The notes under the pieces were generated by a model. The model had not been told where the DNA came from. It was given only the letters and a program-made list of their open reading frames with translations, and ran no database searches. Shown piece by piece: positions 34,273-44,310 of a stretch of 64,000 nucleotides of DNA. Numbering within the stretch: position 1 is the stretch's first letter; each line of letters begins with the position of its first letter. The translations under genes were made by a program, and so were the position numbers. The stretch is from Sarcocystis neurona (Eukaryota > Apicomplexa > Conoidasida > Eucoccidiorida > Sarcocystidae), in contig KL647326.1 of the NCBI GenBank assembly GCA_000727475.1, positions 124,001-188,000 of the forward strand, read 5' to 3'.

Positions 34273-37200
34273 TCAGAATGGTGTAGCGGCCGCTTGTGGA
34301 CAGTCTGGTCTTCGTAAGGATATATTTCTTTGTAAATGTTTGTGCGTGTCCGCAGCTAACGCTGGTGGTGAATGCCTTTGGTGGACACCCCAGGAGTGGT
34401 TGTTGCTGTGGCTGCTAGTGTTGCCCGCACCTGCGCGCGGTGGCGCCTCAACAGGCGCAATGTCCGGCGTTGCCGCCAGATCCGCGTGCAGCTTTAGCAG
34501 AAAATTCTCCAGTTCTTGAAAACTCCACCGCTCGCCAGGCAAGAAGGCTAGGGTGTGCTGCAGCATGGTTTTGACGCGGTCGCGCCAAGGTTGGGCAGCG
34601 AAGACACCCTGTGTGGGCAGCAGCGCTTCTGAGTGGAGATTCTCTCTATCGAGTAACAAATTGCGCGCAGAGGTGCAGCCCCACTCGCACAGAATATCGA
34701 GAGCAGCGACTTCATCTCTATTGACTACCTGCAGTAGACTAGGTCCTCCGAAGAGTTGCCCAATTATCAGACCCGTACTGAAAACAACGCTTCTATCGCT
34801 CAGTACCACTTCCCAGTAGCTGGAGTTGCTGTGGCTTCCTCCGCTGCCACCGCTGCCGCTGTTTCCTTGCTGCCCTTTCTGCGCACCACCGGAGTCCCCA
34901 GCTGACTTTGCCACTCCTCCTCCCCCTGCTGCTCCTTCTTCGTCACGTCGGTTGTAGCCGGAGCCACCAGCTGCTGCTGCCTTCTTGCCTACGCTTCCAG
35001 CCCCACACGAAGCAGAAGTGCCTTTTTCTACAGAAGAAGCAGCAGCACCAGCGGACACCGGCCGCGAAGCACCAGAGGCAGCCAGAGTAGCAGACGGGAG
35101 AGGACGAGGGGGAGAAATCTTCCTCAAGTAGCCTTGCTGAACCCACGTTTGCCACCGCTTCTCAAAGCGTTCTTTCCTTGCTGCAAGCATCGCCTGCGCG
35201 GAGATATCCGCTCCATACCACACCCTGCGAAAAGCGGAACTCTTGCTGACTGCTGACAGCATAAATACCAAAATTGCGCACTCTGGCGAACAGTAGCCCT
35301 TCAGCAGCACCAGCAGCGGCGTACACACAGAAACACACACACACACACACACATACAGAGAAACAGAGCAAATGAAACCGCAGTCATAGACACGCACGCA
35401 CACACACACACACATTTCAAACAGAAGGAAAAAAATGCTGCAGTCCTCATCCAGTACGTGCGTCTGCCAGTACGACAGCGACGCGCACAAGCGTGTTGAT
35501 GACTTGCGCTTCATGCACACATGTGGAGGTATGTATATATATATATATACAGATAGATAAACACGCAGAAACACATTCATACACCGGAATGTGTACTACT
35601 AAAAAGATGCCGAACTACGTCTGCGTTCATGAACGCTTCGTGTGGAGACCTGGGAATAGGTCATCAATCTGCGAGGAAAACTCGGTATATCTGTTCTTCG
35701 CATGCAGTGACAAAGGACAAAAGAGACCCTGCTACCACCGAGCGTGGCTGCACTCCGCCACTACCCCTATTTAGCACGCAGCAGAGCAGCAGGACAACCA
35801 CGGCCCAGGAGAAAAAAGAAGAAGACGGGAAAAGGAGAGGTAGAGATGGGCCGAAACCTAATTACACCTGTAGCTCCCCACACAGAAACCAGTAAAAGTG
35901 TGTCCCTCTATCGCTCTTGCATGGTGCTTATACCCAACCCTTTGTCGCTGTCGTATGAAGGCGCTACGTCCGAACGCAGCCCCTGTGCAGATTTCTACGG
36001 CACAGGCTCTTTTTACGCCGCACGAGCACTCCTGCCTGCGTGCACCTGAGGGTGCAACGCCGTACATCCGTATACACATTTTTGGATAAACGTGTGTCTT
36101 CAGGTTGTCGTGTGAGTGGTGTTCTCAAAAAAAGAGAGATATACATATATATGGCGAGAAGCGTGATTGCATATAGAAGGAAGTGGCGGACCCTTGCGTA
36201 CCCAGAAAAACCGAGGGCATCAGATTTTGCTGGTCTAATCTGCCGCCACTGCTGTAGTTACTGCTGTTGCCTTTCCATTTGGTTGTTGACCTGCGTAGCG
36301 GCTGGACGCTTAGCTCTCACAAATACACGCGCGGCCAAGACACACACTTCATATACGTGGACGTGCGTCTTCGGCTTCTACTGGTGTGCACATACACACA
36401 AGAGTCTGTACGCCCGTACACACATTACTTTATGAAAGTCACGCGGACTCTTGTGAAGAGTAGAGTGATGGTGTTATATAGTGCTTGTTGGCGACTTTGA
36501 CTCGCTGAGAACTGAGTAGGACTCTTCCTTACCTATATTTATATGGAGGTTTCTGTGTCGGCCACTGTGTGTGTCCTCTATTCTACAGGTATATGCATTT
36601 ACATAGCCATAAGCGTAGGTTACACACAAACTACGTACGTAATATATGACAAGTCACGCAGTCTCTCAACAGTGAAGCAGCGCTGCAAGGCGCTGCTTGC
36701 TGCAGAGCCTCAACTTCCTACTTCCGACGCTGACCTGCACCAAGCGTCTGCAGCCTAAACAGGCAGTCCGCTCTGTCATGCGTGTGTCAACCTATTTGCA
36801 CCTGTTTTTGTGTGTATCTCTGCGTGCCCCTGTCAGCAGTATCTGCGTATGTGTATGTCTGTGTATAAGGAGGGGGAGAAAGGCGCGGAGAGAGAGGTGC
36901 AGAGACACAGAGGGAAGTCAGTACATACATATATCAGTATACGCGTGTGTGTGTCCCTCACCACGTAAACGTATGCCACATCTCGGGGGACAAAATACTT
37001 GGGAAAGACGTATATGTTTGTACATTTGTGTGCATCAGCGCTTACGCTTGAGCGCGCGGAGACATGTATCGACATATGCAAGCATACGCATGTAGACGCA
37101 CAGCTGTGTATATGTACCTCTCTCTGCTTGGCAACTAGATAGGAGAATTTTTCATGTACGGCTTATCCCCCCTTCCTCTCTATCTCTCCCGGCTCACATG

Positions 37201-40200
37201 TGTGTCGCTACGCTTACACCCACATCCGGCCACCCAAGCACACATTCGCGTGCGTGTTTCTGTTTGTCTCTTTTTCTCTCCCTTCCTGTGAAAAGTAGTC
37301 GTAAATAAGGCAGTCTGTTTGTCCCTAATTGATGCGACAGCGTTTTCTGCTTTCCTGTGCGTAGCAGTTGCTTTAAGGCGGGTGCTGTCGGCATGTTGCT
37401 GCGCCACGCTGCTTTTTTGTTATTATCTGCTGTGAACCTCTTCCTTCCTCATCTTCAAGTTGTAGCATGGAAGCTTTAATATGCACGCCGTTATTAATTC
37501 CCTAATTACATCTAAAACATGTCTTCACGCAGTGCATGCGAGTAGTATAGCGCACGTATACTTCCACCTGCAGGGACGTCAAGTTCTGGCGCAGCACAGC
37601 ATGCGACAGCGAGCTTGCAGCAAGCGGAACCGCAGCACCACCCAAGACAGCAGCAGGATCAATCTGAGCCGGAACACGCCCTGCGACAGCAAGTCTTGCA
37701 GCAGCGTCGAGGCCAGCAGCACCTCTTTCAGGAGCGTGACCAGCCCGGCAGCAAGGACCACATCAGCATCAATCGCGGCCCAACATAGAAGTAGCGAATG
37801 CTCAAGCACTCGGGAACTTTGCAGGAGGAGAGAGCTCCACAACAGCACCTCGCAGTGCAGTAGCAGTACACAGTCCACTGGCACAAGGCGCTACAGCGGC
37901 AGGAAACACAGCAGCGGTAATCGCCAGCGCAGCTGTGAGGAGACCCAGAACAGAGCGCGCAGAAACAGGAGGAGCCAGAGCAGCAGCGGGAATACATGCA
38001 GCAGCAGGAAGCACTGCAGCCGCACGTAGTACTGCAGCATTAAGAAGAGTCGCAGCAGCCGGAAGCAGGGCCCGTCGGCAGGGACTGCTGCAGCAGCAGA
38101 GACTGACGCAGTCCCTTGGAGCAGTACACCGCAACAGGAAGGAGCACAGAAGTAGCAGGACGTAGTCCCGCAGCAGCAGAAAAGTCACTGGGGCAACAGC
38201 GTTCCAGAGCAGCAACAATTCCTGCAGAAAGGTTAGCAGACATCTCATCAAAATTCACTTCAACAAAGTCCCGGTCAACTATCTTTTGCAGAGGGGGATG
38301 CGTTCGGGCGCGCGAGGAAGGGGAGGTCATCAGCGGCTCAAAAGGGGAGAACAATCTTAACGGCAGGAGGAGGAACTACTCATATTACGTCTATCTCTTG
38401 GTGTTTTTGTGTGATTCTCGAACGCAAGAGTGACGAGCGGCGCACAGCGGCCATCAAGTTACCCATATATGTATACATGTATGTATGTGCGCAAGCAATA
38501 TACACGTATGTATGTGTCCGTAGGTGAAGCAACAGAAAAAGATATGCGAAGACTCGAGGGACAAGGCAGACAGGGTGGCTTGTACTTTGGTGCATATGAC
38601 GTAGGATGGGGTGACGCCAGCCTGGTGGCGTGTGGGGAAGGAGTACGTCGGGCCAGGGAGGGCGTCGCCGAGGTCGATAATAACGCAGCGGAGGCAGTGG
38701 AGCTGCTGCGTCGACGGACTCCGCTGAAGCTCCACGAGGACGTTGCCAGGCTTCGTGTCCCAGTTGATAATCGGCTTGTCGAGAGCGGCCCGGGAAGAGA
38801 GGACGGCCTGCGCTCGCACGAATTTTATGGAGATTTCGAGGGTCAGGAGCGCCGCACTTTTCTTCGTGGGGACGCGCATTTGTTGAAGAATTTGTGTGAG
38901 AGGCTGTCCTTCGATCTGCTCCATCGCAACGCCCAAGACGCGGCTGCCGTCTTCACGTTTTACTCCCCATCCCGTCCAGAAGTACCGAGGAATGGGCAGC
39001 AGGGGCAGGTGCGCCGCCCTCGGGTCCAGCTGCTGTACGTACACCTCAGGATGCTTCAGGGGCCGTGGCTCGTGCTGCAGCTGCAGGAGCAGCAGCCGCT
39101 GCTGGGCCAGCTTCACCGTGTTGCTGCTCGGACACATGCTCAGATTTTGAATTGCTGCTGCTGCCCCAGAACGACGCAGCTGCACGCACAGGTCCCGGAG
39201 CTGCTTTCCTTCTTGCAGGACAGAGTGCGTCTTATATTTTAACTTTGAACTCTCGCAGTTGTCGATTTCGAGAACTTTTATAGCAAACCGACGACCCACT
39301 CCAACGACCGATGCATGCAGACCAGCCAGTGACGCCATGTCGTCCACTACGGAACCCGCGTCTTCAAGTTCCTTGCTGATTCCCGCTGTGCCTTTGCTGT
39401 CCGCTTTCCCTTCGCTTTTCCCCGCCCCAGCGCCTGCTCGTGCTGCTGCTGCTGCTACAGCGCCGGTTCCACCGCTGCCTGCCGCGTTTCCGGTCTTCTC
39501 GCGCTCGCTCATCCCGTTTCCATTGCTACAGCTGCTGTTACCCCCCCCCACGTCAAAGTTGCCGCCACTGGCGCCGCAATGACGATTCTGCTGCACTCTC
39601 ACCATCGCGGTGCAGACATCTTGTTGATCCTCCCCATCCGCAGGAGCAGCATCCGCCTCCCCTCCTCCTATATCCTGCTGCTGTTGCTTTACAAACCCCA
39701 CTGCCTCACCTTCCCAGACGTCAAATTGACAATGACATTTGGAGCTGAGCTTGCGGTGAAGCCTCACTAACACTCCTCCGAACTGAATATCGTACTGCAC
39801 CGCATGTTCAGTGCTCAGGGCTGTTGCCCCTCCTGCGTGTTTCTCTGGCTTCTGCTGCTGCTGCTGCATCGCCTCCTGTTGCTGTTGCTGCGTCAGTGCC
39901 AGTTGGGGCGGCTGGTGGTGCACGAGCACCGTGGGCTGCTGCTGAGGACCCTGCTCCATGCGCCGCTGCTGCTGGTGGGACGGTCTCGAAGCCACCGCAT
40001 GCAGCAGCTGCCGCTCCACTGGAGGCAGCGGCTGCGGCCGGACGTCGTACGAGACTTTTCCAGGTGTAGCTCCTGCTGCTGCAGCAGGAACGTAACTCTC
40101 TGCTGCGCTGCCGACTACGTCTCCAAGTACGCCCACGTCTTTCTCTCCCATCTGGTCCTGTTGCATGCGAGGCCCCACAAAAGCCTTTACTGCTGCCTTC

Positions 40201-42580
40201 TGGGGCTGCAGAGTGCAAGCAACATCAGCCAATTGCTGCTGCTGATGCAACAGCGCGGGCAAATCCTTTTCAGATGCCACCTCCATAGAAGAGTCTGCTG
40301 CCGCTGCTGCACCTCCACCTCCTCCTGCAGCCGCCATCAAGCGCGGCCGCCAAGGCGCTGCCTCCTTCTTTTCTGCAGCAGCAGCACCGCCCCCGGTTGC
40401 TCTAGCGCTGCCTGCAGGAGCAGTAGAAGCAGGCGCAGCAAAAGCAGCAGCAGCGGAGGGTGCACGATATGTGTGCTCTGCAGTTGGCAGAGTTGTTTCC
40501 GCTGCTGCCTTCCTGCCGGTACCGAGCCCCGCCCGCGAAGGAGCTGTGTGCGACCGTCGTCCGTTTCTGCTGAGATTAGGAGAGAGAGAAAGACCAATCT
40601 GTTCTTCGTGATCTGCGTAGCTAGCTGCATGGGCGGGGCCCCCATGCTGTAAGCCACCTCGTTGACTCTCCTGGTGCTGCGTTTCGTTGCACGGCCCCTG
40701 CTCCTGTTCTGCGCACCTCTGAGAATACCCGTCTGCAGCAGTGGCCGCAGCGAGCGCTGCTGCTGTCTTCATTTCCTCCTCCCCCAGTCTTCTGCTGCTC
40801 TCGTTTTCACCGAAACATTTCATCTTCTGCTCTGCTTCCCCCCTAGGCTGCGGCCTTCTGGCTTCGCTGTGTCTTGCCGCCGCTGCACGCGTTGCTACAT
40901 CCCGCAGAAGGCGCGGCGGGTGTCGGCCGCTCGAGGGCACTGCGGCGACGCCAAGGAAGGCGGCGGCAGCAGCTCGAGTCGAATCTCCTCCTGTGGCGAC
41001 TGCAGCCCCAGCAGCCGCTGGGAGAAGATCAGCAGCAGCTCTTCGCGGTGGAGAAGACGACGCAGACGCCGCCTCTGCCTCGCGATGAATGCGGTTGCTT
41101 TCCTCTTCGCCTACGTATGCGCTTGTGATACTGGGAGCTGCCCCACTTTCTCCTGCTGCGGCAGCTACAGACTCTCTTGCTGCTTCTGCTTCTGCTGCTT
41201 CGTCCCCGTCTCCCGCCGCCTCCAGGCACTCTGCTGCGTCGGCTGCAACCTCTCCCCGAGTGTGTCGTACATCCTGCCTGGGAAGCACGGCTGCTGCTGC
41301 AGCGGCACGGCGGCCAGCTTCGCCTTGATGATGTGAATGACGTCGGGGCCGCAGCACTCTTGCAAGTGAAGAGAAGCTGCTGTAGCCACCGGTGCCGCCA
41401 TTGCTCTGCTGCGGCTTGCCTCCGCTGCTGCACGTCTGGCTGTGGCTGGCTGCTCCGCGATACATACTGGCAGAGTAGGATCGCGTCAGCGGAGCAGCAG
41501 CAGCGACACGTGGAGTCGGCGGCGGCGGCGGCTTTGTTTCTCGCCCGTGGGCGGCTGCTGCTGACGCTGCTCCTCCGTTGCCACTGCTGCTTCCAGCTGC
41601 GTCCTCCAGTGGCCCTGCCGCAACTGCAGCGCTGCCACCAGGAGCTGCTGCTCCGCTGCTGCTCAACAAGCTGAGCCGCCGGGTGCAGGAGCTGCTGCTG
41701 CAGAAGACCGAGAGAGGCGCTGCTGCTGCAGTCGTCGACACCAGTGTGCTGCTACTGCGACGACCGGTAGTGGAGGGGCCTGCAGAGTGCTGCTGCAGGC
41801 CTCTCGTTAGCGTTTTCAGCAGCGATGAAGGCGCCCAAAGCGTCGACTTTCTACTGCCTGTGCTGCTCTCTGCTGCATCGTGAGGCCCCCCCGCGGCAGC
41901 AGCAGGTGCTGGCGCACTTCTCCGCGCCGTAGCAGCTGGCGCTCCAGCAGTTGACATCTGCAGGGAGGACGGAGGAATGTCGGTGCTGCCGCAAGGCCAC
42001 GCAGAATCGCCAGGAGGAGCCACAGCAACAGCACACTGCAGCGCTCCAGCTGCCGCCCCATTTCCAGGAGCTGCCGCTATTGCTTTGCCATTTCCATCAC
42101 CCGCACCTGCACCTGCAAAATGCTTCCTCGAAGCAGCAGCAGCCAAAGCCCCACGCAAAGGAGATAGATTCGCTCCGTAATGCTCACGCTTGCAGGTGGG
42201 CTTTGAGCAGTTCTGCAGCGTGCAGTTCTGCTGCACGCGACTATGCTGCATACTGTTCCCCCGCTCTTGAGCACTTATCGTATTCAGCGCTTCCCCCCCT
42301 CCCGCTTCCTCTGCTTCGTTGCTATTGAGATGCTGCTGCGGCACGAAACTGCTGCTGCTGCTTCCACCGATGCTGCCAGACGCAGCAGCCACAGCAGCAA
42401 AGGAGCCGTACGAAGAGGTATGCGCGGGGAAACCGCTGCGAGGCCGCGGTGGCAACGAAAAGGAAGAGACTCCTGCTGCTGTTGCGGCTGCTGCATGCGC
42501 CGCTGCATCGGACGGACGACGACGGATGTTCCCTACAAGGAAAGAAAAACCGCACACTCACCTTCCACGACGTCAACCAT
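34273..42580 (-). CDS. Divergent protein kinase with long low-complexity N-terminus (3 exons, about 1663 residues)
   Basis: Assembled by eye from exons 42562-42580, 38586-42532 and 34273-35298. The start ATG sits in gggggaaaATGG. Residues up to about 950 are Ala/Ser/Gln low complexity. The kinase fold is split by inserts: a beta-strand segment (FGGVLVRLHRKL, then FDVWEGEAVGFV), a Gly/Ala insert, then FAIKV with catalytic Lys1092, helix-C Glu1114 (VLQEGKQLRDL), hinge VAMEQIEGQPL, catalytic loop NWDTKPGNVLV (Asp1265, Lys1267, Asn1270), metal-binding DLG at Asp1293, APE-like GYCSPE at 1323-1328, DRSVVFSTG (Asp1490) and the late Arg1579 in GERWSF. His and Arg of HRD are replaced by Asn and Trp, and DFG is DLG, but the residues needed for catalysis are present, so activity is likely. 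No signal peptide is visible. It could be a relative of rhoptry (ROPK) or other coccidian-specific kinases; the subfamily is not decided. Confidence 0.8.
35333..35413 (-). repeat. Two (CA/TG)n microsatellites close to the kinase exon 3 acceptor
   Basis: Plus-strand (CA)n runs at about 35333-35352 and 35399-35413. On the transcribed strand they are (TG)n tracts beginning about 30 nt upstream of the 3' splice site, where a polypyrimidine tract would normally lie. Confidence 0.85.
37570..38350 (-). other. GCA-rich, Ala/Val/Leu-coding block inside the kinase intron
   Basis: About 0.8 kb of CTG/GCT-rich sequence. Minus-strand frames read protein-like pieces, including IVDRDFVEVNFDEMSANLSA followed by Ala/Val/Pro-rich sequence to a stop at 38040, and an Ala-rich frame 37802-38251. 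They change frame several times. It may be a nested small gene, unrecognised kinase exons or decayed repeat sequence. Confidence 0.3.
42533..42561 (-). other. Candidate 29-nt first intron of the kinase gene
   Basis: Minus strand: GAAG|GTGAGTGTG at the donor and a TTTTTCTTTCCTTGTAG| acceptor, 29 nt in all. Splicing joins MVDVVE to GNIRRRPSD in frame (phase 1). Without it the upstream ATG frame stops at the TAG of the acceptor and the long frame has no ATG at this end. Confidence 0.55.
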
Positions 42581-43026
42581 TTTCCCCCACTATCGTCTGC
42601 ACCAACGCACCGGCCGTCTCGCAGCAGTCACCCGCGTAATCTCCGCAAAAGGAAGAAAGTCAACCTGAAGTTGAAAAAGGAGCTTTCTTGAACAAGAAGC
42701 AGCTTTTTCGAGGCACGCTAGGTGTGGGGACATGTGCAGATGCTGCAGAAGGTCTTTCTTCGAACCAAGGGAAGAGACTTGGGCTTGGGAGCCAAGAAAC
42801 ATACGTACAACAGGACAGACACAACTACTGTATATGTATACGTACATGTGTGTCAGCGCTTCTATCTTCGTAATCAGGTCTTGCGTACGTATCATTCTAC
42901 AAAGGTTTAGGGGAGGGAAAGGAACACCGACGCACGCAGCCTGCAATGGACACTTGTTTCTCTCGTACAGATTTATCCCTTGCAGGAAAATAAGCTGAAG
43001 AAGCACACCCGTCAAACGATCGCCGG

Positions 43027-43300
43027 TCATGCTTCTACTGCCGCTGCAGCAGCTGGTGCAACTCTTCTTTGCGGCTGCCTCTGCTGTCGCTGCTGGGCTG
43101 CCGCGCCTACTGAAGCACGTCCTTTCTCCACCGTTTCTACTGCAGGGATTTTCAGCAGGAGAACACTGCTGTGTAATCCTCTCGTCTCTTGCGGAATTTT
43201 CTGCAGTTCAGAGTAATCGGTGCATTCGTTCCGCTCGATACTGCTCCAAAACGAACTGACGGATACGTATTCCTCTAACCCCCCTAGTACTGTGCTGTCG
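43027..43300 (-). CDS. Candidate C-terminal exon of a small gene upstream of the kinase
   Basis: Minus-strand frame ending with a TGA at 43027. The last 85 or so codons are protein-like (EEYVSVSSFWSSIERNECTD, then LLLKIPAVETVEKG, then a Gln/Arg and Ala-rich tail). The frame upstream runs into TA/GA microsatellite, so the exon probably begins near 43300. Product unrecognised. It could also be a 5' exon or leader of the kinase transcript, which starts 450 bp further on. Confidence 0.25.
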
Positions 43301-43392
43301 CCATACCGGTGTTCCTCTCTGCGTGTGCTCCTGCCTTCTCCCTGTGTATGCTGCTTCTCGTACGGATCATATGTACGCACACGCGTGTACAC

Positions 43393-43422
43393 ATATATAT
43401 ATATATATAGAGAGAGAGAGAG
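43393..43422. repeat. Compound (TA)n(GA)n microsatellite, copy 1
   Basis: A TA run directly followed by a GA run. The same compound order recurs at about 43590-43615. Confidence 0.9.
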
Positions 43423-43589
43423 GATAATTCCGTGCAAATATATATGCACAGGACCTCATGCGCTTCCCGCATATGCATACGCAGGCACATGTATTAGCAT
43501 TCACGGGACTCTGCATTTCCACATATGTATATGTACGATCTCGCGTGGGCATTAAGATCTTTCCATCTCTGAATCTACGTATGTACGTG

Positions 43590-43615
43590 TATATATATAT
43601 ATAGAGAGAGAGAGA
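43590..43615. repeat. Compound (TA)n(GA)n microsatellite, copy 2
   Basis: Same order of TA then GA as the copy about 195 bp to the left, with different flanks. Confidence 0.9.
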
Positions 43616-43639
43616 AAGATAAAGACATACGAGAGTTTA

Positions 43640-44310
43640 CGTCTGTCGTGTGTCTAATAAACGTTATGAAGAAAGGTCACAAGATTCTGTTGAATACGCG
43701 GCCACTATATCCTCCAGAGGTTGCCCTGCGGCGTGACAGGCAGAGCAGAGAAGCAGCGGCCTGCAGATGTGTGTGGAGACGGAGAGAGCAGCAGCGAGGA
43801 ACGGAAAGCGTCCGTTGAGTTAACGGCAGCAGCAGCAGACGCGGGAGATGTGCAGACATGCCTGCGGAACCTGGATGCTCGCCGCCACAGCAGCAGTAGT
43901 AGAATAGTCTCGAGCGTAGGCTGAATAATTGCAGGAGTACACTCGAAATATGCGGCCATCGCTTCCTAGAGGCAGTACTTGCCGCGGCGGATGCGGACAC
44001 GCTTGAGACATCGAGCAGCAGCAGCAGTGCAAGTGACAGATGCAACAGAAGCTGACTAGTAGCAACAACAGCAGGGCCGAGAGGTGCAGCACCTCTTATT
44101 TGACACAGCAGCAGCAGCACCTGGGGAGGCGAGACACGCTGTAGACTAGGATTATCGGCAGCAACAGCAGCAGCAGCAGGTAGTGCACGCCCGGTAACTC
44201 TTTCGTGGCAGCAGCAGCTTCAGCAACAGCGGGTGGGAGATTCACAGCCGACGCCGAAGGACGGGGGCAGCGACAGCAGGACCGAGCGTTGCAGCAGCCG
44301 CTGGTGGACG
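43640..44310. other. GCA-rich block 3' of the low-complexity gene
   Basis: CAG/GCA-rich sequence with stops in every frame beyond about 147 codons. The minus frame 43677-44120 is Leu/Ser-rich and starts inside the block. It is probably 3' untranslated or intergenic repeat sequence. Confidence 0.3.

Larger units (their letters stand above)
35299..38585 (-). other. 3.3-kb intron 2 of the kinase gene
   Basis: The donor is AAA|GTACAA (GT at 38584-38585) and the acceptor CTGAAG|GGC (AG at 35299-35300), both phase 0. Joining them gives ...VICTK|GYCSPE, restoring the end of the activation segment. The intron holds CA and TA microsatellites at the 3' end and a GCA-rich block near 37.6-38.35 kb. Additional small exons inside cannot be excluded. 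Confidence 0.7.

Noticed and set aside
38430..39242. 270-codon plus-strand ORF opposite the kinase catalytic core
   Set aside because: The minus strand carries recognisable kinase motifs; this is a shadow.
39804..40652. 282-codon plus-strand Leu/Cys/Arg-rich ORF
   Set aside because: Antisense of the Gln/Ala-rich kinase N-terminal region.
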